From UBA11606 sp049437325 (lineage in GTDB: Bacteria; Actinomycetota; Acidimicrobiia; Acidimicrobiales; Aldehydirespiratoraceae), in contig JBMTIM010000032.1 in NCBI GenBank assembly GCA_049437325.1, forward strand, positions 1-36,735: a DNA stretch of 36,735 nucleotides, given 5' to 3'. The first letter of the stretch is position 1. Each line of letters begins with the position of its first letter. Below the pieces are notes generated by a model. That model was given only the letters and a program-made list of their open reading frames with translations, did no database searches and was not told the DNA's origin. Of this stretch, positions 14,531 through 24,143 are shown in pieces. The translations under genes and the position numbers were made by a program.

Positions 14531-17500
14531 CCACTCCCCTGTCGACCAGGCAGACCGCGATCGGATCCAGGCCGACCGAGACCGAACGCTCTTCGTCGAG
14601 GCTGGCGCGGGTTCAGGCAAGACCCGGGCACTCGTCGACCGTGTGGAAGCACTCGTGATCGACGATGCCATCCCTCTCGAGAACATCGCCGCCATCACCT
14701 TCACCGAGAAGGCCGCTGCCGAGCTGCGTGATCGCATACGGCAACGGTTCGAGGCCCACGTTGCCTCCCCTGCACACCCGACTGCCGCCGATGCTGCGCG
14801 CGTGGCCCTCCACCAACTCGACGGCGCACCGATCGGCACCCTGCACAGCTTCGCTCAGCGCATCCTCACCGAGCACCCGGTCGAGGCCGGCCTCCCGCCG
14901 GGTGTCGATGTACTCGACGAGATCGGATCACAGATCGATTTCGAGCAGCGCTGGAGAGTCTTTCTCGACGAACTCCTCGATGACGACGCGATGGCTCGCA
15001 CACTCCTCGTCCTCGAGGCCGCTGGGGTTCGCCTCGACGCCCTACGAACCCTCACCCTGCAGATGGTGGCGAACTGGGACCTGGTCGAAGAGCGGCTCGA
15101 CTTCGATGCGCCACGACCTGGCCCGTTCCCCCGAGACGAGTTGCTGCAGGTGTTCGACGCCGTCGAGGCCTACGCCGACAGCTGTGACAACCCCGACGAC
15201 AAGTTGCTCGCCCGTTTTCCCGACGTGCGTCATCATCGGGCCCTCATCGCCGGTGCGCTCGATGACATCGAAGCGCTCGAACTCGCACACGACATGGGCG
15301 ATCGTGGAGAAGGTCGCCGGAGGATCCGGGTCGGCAACGCCGGCAACAAGGGCAACTGGCGAATCGACGTCGTCGATGTTCGCAACGCGTTCAGCGATCT
15401 CCGCGCCGCCTGCGACCAGGCTGTTTCGTCGGTCACCACCGCTGCACTTGCGCATGTCGCAGCTCGTATCGGCCGCTTCGTGCTCCATGCTGCCGAGGAA
15501 CGACGCACTGTCGGTCGACTCGATTTTCACGATCTGCTCGTTCGGGCTCGCCGCCTCCTGCGCGACCGGGCCCACGGTCCCGAGGTTCGCGCAGCTCTGG
15601 CCGAGCGCTACCCCCGTCTCCTCCTCGACGAGTTCCAGGACACCGACCCGATCCAGGTCGAACTCGCAACCCTCATCGCCACCGACGACCCCGACGTGGG
15701 CGACAAGGACTGGACCGACCTGACGATCCGTCCGGGCGCGCTGTTCTTCGTCGGCGATCCCAAGCAGTCGATCTACCGATTCCGGCGAGCCGACATCGGC
15801 GTGTTCCTCACAACGCGCGAGCGGGTCGCCGATCGTCCTGCGCTCACGGTGAACTTCCGAACCACCGCTCCCATCATCGAATGGGTCAACCATGTGTTCG
15901 GGCAGCTGATCCACTTCACTCCCGACAGCCAACCTGAGTACGTTTCGCTGTCGGCCCATCGCACCGACACCGCGCCATTCGGATCTGCGGTCGCCGTGCT
16001 CGGGGCCGACCCGTTCCCCGGGAAGCCGACGGCCGAGGAACTGCGAGCTTGCGAGTCGCGCGATGTGGCCGGGGCGATCATCACGATGCTCGACGAACGA
16101 GCACCGTGGCAGGTCGAGGAGCATGGCGTCTGGCGAGATGCACGGGCCAGCGACATCTGCATCCTGCTCCCTGCCCGCACCACCCTTCCGGCGCTCGAGA
16201 CGGCCCTCACCGAAGCCGGTGTGCCGTATCGAGCCGAGACCTCGTCGCTCGTCTACGCAACCAGAGAGGTCCGTGAACTCCTGCTCACGCTGACTGCGAT
16301 CGCCGACCCGACCGATGAACTTGCCACGGTCGCTGCCCTCCGCTCGTTCGTCTACGGCTGCGGTGATGATGATCTGGCTCATTGGCGTCTCGGGCTGCAC
16401 GGCCGTTTCACACTGCGCGATCCGATCGTCGAGGCGAACGTCGATCACCCCGTGGCTGCCGGCCTCCGCCACATGCAGCAGCTCCACGACGCTCGGCTCT
16501 GGTCCACCCCGGCCGAACTGCTCGACCGACTCGTGCGCGAGCGCGGTGTGCTCGAATCCGTTGTGGCAACCGGTTCGCCCCGTGACGTCTGGCGGCGACT
16601 GCGTTTCGTCGTCGACCAGGCCCGGGCCTGGGTGGACGCAGGGGGGACCGATCTCCGGGCCTATCTCCAATGGGCGCGCCTCCAGGGAGCCGACAACGCA
16701 CGGGTCTCCGAAACCGTGCTGCCCGAGACCGATGACGACAGCGTTCGGATCATGACGATCCACGGCGCCAAGGGTCTCGAGTTTCCGATCACCGTGCTCG
16801 CCGGGATGACTACTCGAACCAACAACTCGCCGCGGGGCCCGTCGATCAGTTTCCCTCCAACCGGCGAGGTGGCGCTACGACTCTCGTCCAGTGTGACATC
16901 CGCCAGCTATGACGCATGGGCCGCCATCGATGAACAGATGGCCGAGCACGAGCGCCTGCGGTTGCTGTACGTGGCTGCCACCCGCGCCCGTGATCATCTC
17001 GTTGTCTGCCTTCACCGCCACGAAACCGAGACGCGAACCGGTGCAGCTCTGCTTGCAGACCATGCGCTCACCACCGCAGTGACAACGCCACTCGAGCCGT
17101 CGGGAGGTTCTCGCCGTTCCCCGGGCCCGATCCTCCCGACGCCGATACCGCCGCGCCACGAGTGGCTCGCCACCAGGAACGATGCACTCGATCGGGCCTC
17201 GACCCGTTCGGTCGTGTCAGCCACCACCTTGGCCCGCGAGGCAGCCGAGGCCGGCGATCCCGGTCTCGACAAACGGGCACGAGATCTCGATCTGCCCCCA
17301 TGGCAGAAGGGCCGCTACGGAACAGCCGTTGGACGCGCCGTCCACGCCGTGCTGCAGGTCGTGGACCTTGCCACCGGCGAAGGACTCGAGGCTGCCGCAA
17401 CAGCGCAGGCTGCGGCAGAAGGAGTCATCAACCGCACCGACGTCATCACGGCTCTCGCCCGACAGGCCGTCGAATCCGAGCTTGCGCAACAGGCCTGCAG

Positions 17501-17873
17501 CGGGGAGTTCTGGCGCGAACTGTGGGTCGCCGCACCGGTCGGCGACAAACTCATCGAGGGCTACGTCGATCTGCTGTACCGAACCGCTGACGGTCTCGTG
17601 ATCGTCGACTGGAAGACCGATCATGTCGCCGGAGACGACGACGTCCAGACGAAACTGGCGAGATATCGGCTGCAGGGTGCGAGTTACGCCGCAGCGGTGG
17701 AGGTGGCCACCGGCGAAACCGTGAGTCGCGTGGTCTTTGCGTTCTTGCACGAAGCGGGCGTGGTCGAAGCGGAGGTGATCGATCTGCCAGCCGCCGTCGC
17801 AGAGGTCCGAGCGCGTGCTGCCGAACTCGCCGACGCATCAGCGACGATCGAGACGCTCACCCAACTCCGCTGA
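14523..17873 (+). CDS. AddA-like UvrD/RecB helicase-nuclease
   Basis: 1116 aa. Superfamily 1A DNA helicase with a C-terminal RecB nuclease domain, the motor of an AddAB-type double-strand-break resection complex. Walker A is EAGAGSGKT (Lys33, Thr34), motif Ia is ITFTEKAAAELRDR, and Walker B is DEFQDTDP (369-376). GDPKQSIYRFRRAD is motif III, TVNFRTT motif IV, MTIHGAKGLEFP motif V and LLYVAATRARD motif VI. The nuclease part shows GRAVHAVLQ with the conserved His, GYVDLLY, and VIVDWKTD with Asp1029 and Lys1031, so both subunits keep nuclease residues. A GGGAG site supports the GTG start, and the 8-nt overlap with the preceding gene suggests coupled production of a heterodimer. Confidence 0.92.
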   Translation: MADHSPVDQADRDRIQADRDRTLFVEAGAGSGKTRALVDRVEALVIDDAIPLENIAAITFTEKAAAELRDRIRQRFEAHVASPAHPTAADAARVALHQLDGAPIGTLHSFAQRILTEHPVEAGLPPGVDVLDEIGSQIDFEQRWRVFLDELLDDDAMARTLLVLEAAGVRLDALRTLTLQMVANWDLVEERLDFDAPRPGPFPRDELLQVFDAVEAYADSCDNPDDKLLARFPDVRHHRALIAGALDDIEALELAHDMGDRGEGRRRIRVGNAGNKGNWRIDVVDVRNAFSDLRAACDQAVSSVTTAALAHVAARIGRFVLHAAEERRTVGRLDFHDLLVRARRLLRDRAHGPEVRAALAERYPRLLLDEFQDTDPIQVELATLIATDDPDVGDKDWTDLTIRPGALFFVGDPKQSIYRFRRADIGVFLTTRERVADRPALTVNFRTTAPIIEWVNHVFGQLIHFTPDSQPEYVSLSAHRTDTAPFGSAVAVLGADPFPGKPTAEELRACESRDVAGAIITMLDERAPWQVEEHGVWRDARASDICILLPARTTLPALETALTEAGVPYRAETSSLVYATREVRELLLTLTAIADPTDELATVAALRSFVYGCGDDDLAHWRLGLHGRFTLRDPIVEANVDHPVAAGLRHMQQLHDARLWSTPAELLDRLVRERGVLESVVATGSPRDVWRRLRFVVDQARAWVDAGGTDLRAYLQWARLQGADNARVSETVLPETDDDSVRIMTIHGAKGLEFPITVLAGMTTRTNNSPRGPSISFPPTGEVALRLSSSVTSASYDAWAAIDEQMAEHERLRLLYVAATRARDHLVVCLHRHETETRTGAALLADHALTTAVTTPLEPSGGSRRSPGPILPTPIPPRHEWLATRNDALDRASTRSVVSATTLAREAAEAGDPGLDKRARDLDLPPWQKGRYGTAVGRAVHAVLQVVDLATGEGLEAAATAQAAAEGVINRTDVITALARQAVESELAQQACSGEFWRELWVAAPVGDKLIEGYVDLLYRTADGLVIVDWKTDHVAGDDDVQTKLARYRLQGASYAAAVEVATGETVSRVVFAFLHEAGVVEAEVIDLPAAVAEVRARAAELADASATIETLTQLR

Positions 17874-18080
17874 CAACCGAAGGAGCCCGATGCCGACCTC
17901 GACTCGGTCGGCCTCGCCGAGGTCACCGATCTCGAGGTCGAAGGCGTCCAGCACCAGGTGCAGGGCCCCGACGGTGATCTCGAGCACATTGGGGCTCAGC
18001 TCCACCAGCGATCGTCGGCCATCGTCGCAGCGTCGCTGTCGGTGCTGCGCTCGTCGCCGGCGACCCGCTAGAACGATGAG

Positions 18081-18410
18081 GTGCGTCTCGCGCTGTACGG
18101 AATCCTCCGCCCGGGTGGCAGCCACCACCACGAGGTTCGGTCGATCCCGGGTTCCTGGGTCACGGGCACCGTTCGGGGCTGGACCTACCAGATTACGTGG
18201 GGTCCCGCCGACGGGTACGACGGGATCACCGTGAGTCCCGACGGCCCGCCTGTTGTCGTCGACATCCTGGAATCGGACGAACTCGAGCGTCATCTCCAGC
18301 GACTCGACGAGTTCGAAGGGCCGGGCTATCGCCGCACGACGGTGACGGCGACCCTGACCGACGGCGCGATCGTCGACGTCGAGATCTACGAGGCCGACCC
18401 GGAGGCCTGA
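18081..18410 (+). CDS. Gamma-glutamylcyclotransferase-like (AIG2/GGCT) protein
   Basis: 109 aa. Small GGCT-fold protein; family members turn gamma-glutamyl amines or peptides into 5-oxoproline. The glycine-rich strand-loop LALYGILRPGG is at residues 3-13 and the hallmark DEFEGPGYRRT lies at about 76-86, the region that carries the catalytic Glu in characterised members. Start GTG at 18081 is set by the position of the LYG motif at residues 5-7. TAGAAC lies 6 nt upstream, one base off the TANNNT pattern. The last 25 bp overlap the 3' end of the convergent MFS gene. The 207 bp before it, after the helicase gene, contain no gene I can support. Confidence 0.82.
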   Translation: MRLALYGILRPGGSHHHEVRSIPGSWVTGTVRGWTYQITWGPADGYDGITVSPDGPPVVVDILESDELERHLQRLDEFEGPGYRRTTVTATLTDGAIVDVEIYEADPEA

Positions 18411-19588
18411 CCGCGTGCGTCGTCGAGCGGCAGGAACCAGGAGGAGATGGCGCCGAGCAGGGCCACCCCGGAGGCGATCACGAAGACCAGGGTGAATGAG
18501 CCACGCCAATCGGCGATGGCACCCCCGATCTGGGGTGACACCGCCTGTGCGATCCCGAATGCCAGCGTGGTCGCCGAGAACACCGGCCCGAACGACTGCT
18601 CATCGGCGTAGGTGACGACATGGGCGATGATCGCTGCCGGAATCCCGCTGAACATGATGCCGACGAACACTGCGGCAATCAGCGCCAGCGGAAGCGATCC
18701 GATGAGAAACACGAGCGACGCGCCCGCCCACGACACGAAGGCGATCATCATCATTCGTCGTCGCCCGACGCGATCGGACAGTGAGCCGACGGTCAGCCCC
18801 CCGAACACGATCGCCACGCCGATGACGCTGAAGACGAGTGCAGCTCGATCAGGCGACCAGCCGGCATCGTCCTCGAGACGGGCAACCACGAAGCTGATCA
18901 CGAGGATGTACGAGAAGCCGTAGGCCGAGTAGGCGAACGTCAATGCCTTCCAGCCCTCGATTCGGCGCAGCGCGGCAAACCCTCCGAAGCCACCGGCGGT
19001 CGAGGGCCGCTCACCCTGCGATCGCAAGCCGACGAGCGCAGCGGCGAACACACAGATCGCAATTGCGAGCTCGATTCGATAGAGCGTCTGCCACACCGCG
19101 GCATCGCCGTTGCGCAACATCGAGGCAATCCGACCGGCGAAGACGATGCCCAGACCGATCCCGACTCCGGCGAGGCCGGTGGCGAAGCCGCGACGTTCCG
19201 GGGGAAACTCTCGGGCCGTGATCCCCGGTACCGGGACCCAGATGATTGCGCCACCAAGACCCATCAGCACGAGAGCCGCAGCCAAGACAACCGGCTCGGT
19301 CGTGAACGATGCCAGCGCAAGCCCGGACGTGGAGCAGGTCAGACCGATCTTGACCAGCCCGACCAGCGTCGACCGCGATGCAAGCCAGGCGACGACGACC
19401 GTTCCGACGAGGTATGCCGAAACGTTCAGGGTGCCGAAGAGTCCTGCCGCCGTGTTGGAGCCGTCGAGCAGGTCGTCACGAGCCTCGGGGAGGACGACCC
19501 CCCATGTGAATCGACCGAACGCCTGCGCAACCATTGCAGCCGACAACGCGACGACAACAGTGAAGAGCCGTCGCTGCGTGGAGGACAT
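18386..19588 (-). CDS. MFS transporter, YbfB/YjiJ-like
   Basis: 400 aa. Major facilitator superfamily permease with about 12 predicted hydrophobic helices. The N-terminal FGRFTWGVVLPEARDDL segment (about 25-41) follows the first helix, as in YbfB/YjiJ-type transporters. LSDRVGRRRMM is the conserved loop between helices 8 and 9. Substrate is unknown. The start ATG at 19588 has TACGGT 6 nt upstream. It lies 38 bp downstream of the first PLP enzyme on the same strand, so it might export a product of that group, but it seems to have its own promoter. Its 3' end overlaps the convergent GGCT-like gene by 25 bp. Confidence 0.88.
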   Translation of the reverse strand: MSSTQRRLFTVVVALSAAMVAQAFGRFTWGVVLPEARDDLLDGSNTAAGLFGTLNVSAYLVGTVVVAWLASRSTLVGLVKIGLTCSTSGLALASFTTEPVVLAAALVLMGLGGAIIWVPVPGITAREFPPERRGFATGLAGVGIGLGIVFAGRIASMLRNGDAAVWQTLYRIELAIAICVFAAALVGLRSQGERPSTAGGFGGFAALRRIEGWKALTFAYSAYGFSYILVISFVVARLEDDAGWSPDRAALVFSVIGVAIVFGGLTVGSLSDRVGRRRMMMIAFVSWAGASLVFLIGSLPLALIAAVFVGIMFSGIPAAIIAHVVTYADEQSFGPVFSATTLAFGIAQAVSPQIGGAIADWRGSFTLVFVIASGVALLGAISSWFLPLDDARGQASGSAS

Positions 19589-19594
19589 CGGGCG

Positions 19595-19600
19595 ACCGTA
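19595..19600 (-). promoter_or_regulatory. Predicted leaderless -10 element, MFS gene
   Basis: TACGGT on the minus strand, 6 nt before the ATG at 19588. Confidence 0.5.
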
Positions 19601-19626
19601 TCGCTGTGCGTCGTCGCCGACCCGGA

Positions 19627-20874
19627 TCAGGTCGGAAACGGGTCACCGGCACGCTGATGACCGCTGAAAATCACGGCGATCCGCTCATGCTGATCCGGAC
19701 TTGCACCAGCCTCGACCACGGCAAGAAGCCCACCGAGCCCTGCCGCGCCCGTCGGACAGGCTGGGATCGAGGTGTGGTCGTGCGCAAGCGCATGCGCACG
19801 TCGCAACTGCGCCTCCGACGGCACGACCGGCGCTCCCCCAGTTGCAAGCATCGCCTCGATGATGGGGATCCAGTCGTAGGTCACGTCGTCGAGGATCCCG
19901 GTCGCATACGACTCCGGCTCATCGGGCCAGGGCCGCATGTATCGGGCCGGGTCGGAACGAAGCCGACGGGTGATCGTTCGCCGGGCGTCGTCGACGATCC
20001 GGCCGAGTTCTGCCGCTGCCGTCAAGCGGCCGGTGATGGTGGGCTCAGGCGGGGCGTCGAGCAGTTCCGAGACGACGGTGTCCCATGCCCGCACCAGCGG
20101 ATGATTCCCGAGTGGCTGGACGGCATGGACGGTCGGCATCGTTGCGAGATCGCAGCGGGCGAGACCGGTCACGACTGCGGTCGCCAGCGCGCCGCCACCG
20201 ACCTGGACGAACAATCGGTCGAGGTGGGGAGGTGTCGGGTGATCATGAGCGGCAAGGGTCTCGACCATCTCGAAGGCGATGGTGCGACCGCCGTCGATCG
20301 TGGTCGGCGTCTCGGTGCCCTGGCACGAGAAGGCGGTGGCACCCGCTCCAATGGCATCGACCATGGCGTGGTGGGCTGGGTCACCGAGCCGACCCGCCGC
20401 TCGTTCGACCCTCGTCACACCGGCGCCGGTCGCCTCGATCTCGGCGACCACGGCATCATCGGCCCAGGTCGGGACGAACACTTCGAGCGAGTGTCGGGCA
20501 GCCGCAGCGACGACCGAGGCTGCCAAGGCTGCGTTGCCACACGACGCGATTGCCCACGGCCCGCTGCCGCTCGGCTTCAATGCCTCACCGACGGCGACAC
20601 CGAACAGGTGCCGACCTTTGTGCGAGCCCGAGACGTTGCCGGTCTCGTCTTTCACCCACAGTTCGGTGCCGGCCGGCAGACCCACCGCCTTGGCGAGGGG
20701 GACTGCGGGTTCGAACGGTGTGGGGGCGAAGCCATGACCCTCGCGCTCGGCAACGGACACGTCGAGCCGTCGGATGGCCGCCACCACCAATTCGCGTTCT
20801 CGTGCCGACCGGGCGCGCCCCAGGTCGAGGAGGTCGAGATGACGCTCGAAGGTCGACAGTGCAGCGTCGGCCAC
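19627..20874 (-). CDS. Fold-type II PLP enzyme, threonine-synthase-like
   Basis: 415 aa. PLP-dependent lyase or synthase of the tryptophan-synthase-beta fold. The cofactor lysine is Lys86 in ETGNVSGSHKGRH (77-89), followed by SCGNAALAA (111-119) as the substrate or carboxylate loop and QVGGGALATAV as the phosphate-binding glycine loop. The SHK arrangement differs from the SFKDR of classical threonine synthase, and nearby residues give no clear substrate. The start GTG at 20874 is chosen because it lies 2 nt after the stop of the upstream PLP gene, implying coupled translation. Two different fold-type II enzymes adjacent in one operon suggest consecutive or related steps on a beta- or gamma-substituted amino acid. 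Confidence 0.82.
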   Translation of the reverse strand: MADAALSTFERHLDLLDLGRARSARERELVVAAIRRLDVSVAEREGHGFAPTPFEPAVPLAKAVGLPAGTELWVKDETGNVSGSHKGRHLFGVAVGEALKPSGSGPWAIASCGNAALAASVVAAAARHSLEVFVPTWADDAVVAEIEATGAGVTRVERAAGRLGDPAHHAMVDAIGAGATAFSCQGTETPTTIDGGRTIAFEMVETLAAHDHPTPPHLDRLFVQVGGGALATAVVTGLARCDLATMPTVHAVQPLGNHPLVRAWDTVVSELLDAPPEPTITGRLTAAAELGRIVDDARRTITRRLRSDPARYMRPWPDEPESYATGILDDVTYDWIPIIEAMLATGGAPVVPSEAQLRRAHALAHDHTSIPACPTGAAGLGGLLAVVEAGASPDQHERIAVIFSGHQRAGDPFPT

Positions 20875-20876
20875 GA

Positions 20877-22421
20877 TCAGTCGTCGCGACGGGTGCCGGT
20901 TCGGTTGTTGAACTCGTCGATGAGTTCGTCCCAATCGGCGACGAAGTGGCGCATCCCGTCCCAGAAGCGCTGATCGCCTCGAGCCGTGAAGTCCTCGAAC
21001 GAGGTGCCCTGCTGCTCCACCCAGGTGAAGTACCCCAGGTTGAAGATCCGCCGCCGCTCTGCCTCGGTGAGTTCGAGGTGTTGCGCGGTATCGCCGGCCT
21101 CGAGTTCACGCCCGAAATCAGCGGCCGCCGCCACCGAGTCGTAGCCCTCGGGATGCTGGATTGCCAAGTATTCGGCTCGTTCGGCGTCGTACAACTCGGA
21201 GCCGTCGGTGGCGACGGTGACGATGACGTCGTCGCGATCGAGATCGTGTTCTTTTGCGATCTTGATCGCGGCAAGGGCGTTGCAGCTCGAGGAGTAGCCC
21301 AGGTGCTGCAGCGCCTCGACGAACCCGGGAGCGAGACCAACCCGATCGACGAGGTAGCTGCGTCCCGCATCGGTGTTGAACAGGGCGTCGAGCGCATCGG
21401 TCGAGCGATCGCTCACCGCAACGACATCGTCGGTGTTCATCACGTTGTGGATCAACGGCACATGTTTGTCACCGATGCCCTGGATGTTGTGATCGCCGAA
21501 GCCGTTCTCGAGCAGTGTCGGGCACTCGAGCGCCTCGACCGCCACGATGCGGGCTCCGAGCGTGTCCTTGAGGTAGTCGCCAGCACCGAGTGTGCCGGCC
21601 GAACCCGATGCGGACACATAGGCCGCAAGTCGGGCGGAGCCAGTACCAGCTGTGGCGTGCTCGAACACCCGCTCGAGGGCAGGACCGGTGACCGCATAGT
21701 GCCCAAGGTGATTGGAGAACTCCGAGAACTGGTTGATGATCTCGATCTCGGGGTCCTGCTCGAGTTCGTTGCAGGCGTCGTAGATCTCCTTGACGTTCGA
21801 CTCGGTGCCGGGGGTGCGGATGATGTCGTTGGCCGGGTCGAGCGTCCACTGTTCGAGCCAGTCGAAGCGGGCCCTGCTCATCCCTTCGGGGAGCACCGCC
21901 ACGCCTCGGCAGTCCATGATGCGCGAGATCGCAATGCCTCCTCGCGCGTAGTTGCCGGTCGAGGGCCACACCGCACGGTGGGCCGTGGGATCGAACCGAC
22001 CGGTGACGAGTCGGGGGACGAGGCAGGCGTAGGCGGCGAGCACCTTGTGGGCCCTGATCATCGGAAAGCGATTCCCGAAGGCGAGCAGAATGCGGGCGTC
22101 GACACCGGTCATCTCCGGGGGGAGTTCGATGTAGTCGGGGACGTCATGGGGGCCACTGCCGTCGAGTCGCCCGAACCAGTGCACACGAAAGAGGTTGCGC
22201 GAGTCGGGCTCGTTGCGGTCGAGACCGACCAACGGCGCAAGGCGCCCAGCCGGGATGGTCGACGGGTCGGCCAACTCGGCAAACGTCGGAAGAGCGATGC
22301 TGCGATCTGCAAACCGGGTGACGGTGCGGTCGTACACCCCCTGGTCGGCGATCTCGGTCGTCAAGCCGAGCGATGCATGCGCTCGAGCGACTTCGGAGCC
22401 ATCGATCCCTCGCTTTGACAT
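20877..22421 (-). CDS. Fold-type II PLP enzyme, cysteine-synthase-like
   Basis: 514 aa, longer than the roughly 310-aa cysteine synthases. The probable cofactor lysine is Lys126 in MIRAHKVLAAY, followed by WPSTGNYARGG (152-162) as the substrate loop and SASGSAGTLGAG (about 269-280) as the phosphate loop. About 75 extra N-terminal residues precede the catalytic core and a long C-terminal region rich in acidic residues follows. I place it in the broad PLP-dependent cysteine synthase family without a substrate. The ATG at 22421 has TAGCTT 6 nt upstream, so an operon of this gene, the threonine-synthase-like gene and perhaps the MFS gene begins here, 66 bp after the acyl-CoA synthetase gene. Confidence 0.8.
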   Translation of the reverse strand: MSKRGIDGSEVARAHASLGLTTEIADQGVYDRTVTRFADRSIALPTFAELADPSTIPAGRLAPLVGLDRNEPDSRNLFRVHWFGRLDGSGPHDVPDYIELPPEMTGVDARILLAFGNRFPMIRAHKVLAAYACLVPRLVTGRFDPTAHRAVWPSTGNYARGGIAISRIMDCRGVAVLPEGMSRARFDWLEQWTLDPANDIIRTPGTESNVKEIYDACNELEQDPEIEIINQFSEFSNHLGHYAVTGPALERVFEHATAGTGSARLAAYVSASGSAGTLGAGDYLKDTLGARIVAVEALECPTLLENGFGDHNIQGIGDKHVPLIHNVMNTDDVVAVSDRSTDALDALFNTDAGRSYLVDRVGLAPGFVEALQHLGYSSSCNALAAIKIAKEHDLDRDDVIVTVATDGSELYDAERAEYLAIQHPEGYDSVAAAADFGRELEAGDTAQHLELTEAERRRIFNLGYFTWVEQQGTSFEDFTARGDQRFWDGMRHFVADWDELIDEFNNRTGTRRDD

Positions 22422-22427
22422 TCTGTA

Positions 22428-22433
22428 AAGCTA
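22428..22433 (-). promoter_or_regulatory. Predicted leaderless -10 element, PLP enzyme operon
   Basis: TAGCTT on the minus strand, 6 nt before the ATG at 22421, in the 66-bp gap after the acyl-CoA synthetase gene. Confidence 0.5.
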
Positions 22434-22487
22434 GCGCGCTCGACGGGGGGTACTGCCCGACCACCCACAACGAGCCGACACCCTGCG

Positions 22488-24050
22488 TCAGATCGAGCGT
22501 TCGTGACCCTCCCAGAACGGGTCGCGCAGTCGCCGCTTGTAGAGCTTGCCGTTCGGGTCACGCGGCATCTCGACTGTGTAGTCGATCGAACGCGGCAGCT
22601 TCTGGCGAGCGATCTGCCCCCGAAGCCACGACATGATTTGCTCGGTGGTGTCGTCGGTCGGCGCCCACCCCGCTCGAAGTTCGACAACGGCCTTGATCTC
22701 CTCACCGACATCAGGGTTGGGAATCCCGAAGACGGCAACATCACCGACCGCCTCGTGCTGGATGAGCGCACCCTCGATCTCGGCCGGGTAGACGTTGAGA
22801 CCGCCGACGATGATCATGTCGTTGGCGCGGTCGTTGAGGAACAAGAACCCGTCGTCGTCGAGGTAGCCGACATCGCCGACCGTGAAGAAGTCGTCCAGCC
22901 GGGACTTCTGTGTCTTCTCCTCATCGCCCTTGTATTCGAACTGCTGACCGCCACCCATCTTCATGTAGACGGTTCCGGACTCGAACGCTGGAAGACGCCG
23001 CCCATCGTCGTCGACGACGATGACCTCACTGATCGGCCACGGTTTGCCGACCGTGCCTGGCTTGGTCATCCACTCGGCCGCCCCGACATAGGTGCCACCA
23101 CCCTCGGTGGCGGCGTAGTACTCCCAGATCGAGTCTCCCCACCACTCGATCATCTTTCGCTTGGTCTCGACCGGGCATGGCGCCGCCGCATGCACCATGT
23201 AGCGGGTCGACGACACGTCGTAGGAATTCCGCACGTCGGTAGGAAGTTGCAACATTCGGTTGAACATCGTCGGCACCATGTGCGACGACGTCACTCGGTA
23301 CCGCTCGATGCGCTCGAGCGCGCCCTCCGCAGTCCACTTGTCCATCAAGACGACGGTGTGGCCGAGATGCAGCGACATCGTGGTCCAGTTGTTGACCGCC
23401 GTGTGGTAGAGGGGCGCCTGCGTCATCTGCACATTGCCGTCGTGCGGTTTGGTGCCGAACAGGTACAGCAGTCCACCGCCGGCCTGTTCATCGGGGTGGC
23501 CAGGATTGAGGGGTCGACGCACCCCCTTCGGCCGCCCGGTAGTGCCCGAGGTGTAGAACATGAACGATCCCGTCGGACCGAGGTTCTCGGGGCGGGTTGG
23601 CGGCTGGTCCCGCACAAGGTCGTCGAAGGGCCGGAACCCGCTGATCCCACCACCGACAGAGAACCGGTTGGCCGCCGGGGTCACGCAATCCTCCACAACC
23701 CGGGTGGCCTCGGCGGTGAAGCGTGCGTCGACGATCAACGCCTTCGTCTCGGAATCATTGACGATGTAGCTGATCTCGGGCCCAACCAAATGCCAGTTGA
23801 CCGTGGTGACGTAGAAGCCGCCCTGAAACGCGGCGAGGCACAGAGCAACCTGCTCGACACTGTTCGGCAGCACGGTGGTGACCTGATCTCCCGGCTCGAG
23901 GCCCAGGGCCCGCAGACCGTGCACGATCTGATTGGTGAGGGCAGCGAGTTCCCCGAACGTCGTCTGTTGATGGTCGGGATCGATCAGCGCAACATGTTCG
24001 GGATCGGCGTCGGCGATTCGCCAGAAACCGAGCACATCCGTCTGGGCCAT
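22488..24050 (-). CDS. Acyl-CoA synthetase (AMP-binding, class I)
   Basis: 520 aa. Adenylate-forming ligase that activates a carboxylic acid as acyl-AMP and then acyl-CoA. The P-loop is FYTSGTTGRPKG (about 173-184). YYAATEGGG is motif A5, and GDVGYLDDDGF holds the conserved Asp (A7). The hinge is DRANDMIIVGGLNVYP (A8) and the C-terminal catalytic Lys lies in PNGKLYKRRLRD (A10). The acyl chain cannot be named; length and motifs fit the FadD/medium-chain group. The ATG at 24050 is chosen over upstream in-frame GTG 24068 and TTG 24086, because homology starts about here and GAAGAT lies 6 nt before it. Downstream are the PLP genes, upstream a small unknown gene. Confidence 0.9.
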   Translation of the reverse strand: MAQTDVLGFWRIADADPEHVALIDPDHQQTTFGELAALTNQIVHGLRALGLEPGDQVTTVLPNSVEQVALCLAAFQGGFYVTTVNWHLVGPEISYIVNDSETKALIVDARFTAEATRVVEDCVTPAANRFSVGGGISGFRPFDDLVRDQPPTRPENLGPTGSFMFYTSGTTGRPKGVRRPLNPGHPDEQAGGGLLYLFGTKPHDGNVQMTQAPLYHTAVNNWTTMSLHLGHTVVLMDKWTAEGALERIERYRVTSSHMVPTMFNRMLQLPTDVRNSYDVSSTRYMVHAAAPCPVETKRKMIEWWGDSIWEYYAATEGGGTYVGAAEWMTKPGTVGKPWPISEVIVVDDDGRRLPAFESGTVYMKMGGGQQFEYKGDEEKTQKSRLDDFFTVGDVGYLDDDGFLFLNDRANDMIIVGGLNVYPAEIEGALIQHEAVGDVAVFGIPNPDVGEEIKAVVELRAGWAPTDDTTEQIMSWLRGQIARQKLPRSIDYTVEMPRDPNGKLYKRRLRDPFWEGHERSI

Positions 24051-24143
24051 CCCCGCATCTTCGGACACGGCCAGGTCAGCCGCCAATCGAACGCCGGCGC
24101 GGACCAGTGGTTCGTTTGTCCGTCGCCCCGAGCGTCGTGTCGC

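Noticed and set aside
15042..16763. Minus-strand open frame opposite the AddA-like helicase
   Set aside because: Antisense to conserved helicase motifs, with no recognisable domain.
17838..18005. Possible 55-aa minus-strand gene in the 207-bp gap after the AddA-like gene (VELSPNVLEITVGALH start)
   Set aside because: It reads somewhat like a protein, but so does the opposite frame; it overlaps the helicase end, lacks a ribosome site and matches nothing I recognise. The ATG at 17890 after AAGGAG on the plus strand also leads only to a low-quality Ser/Arg-rich frame.
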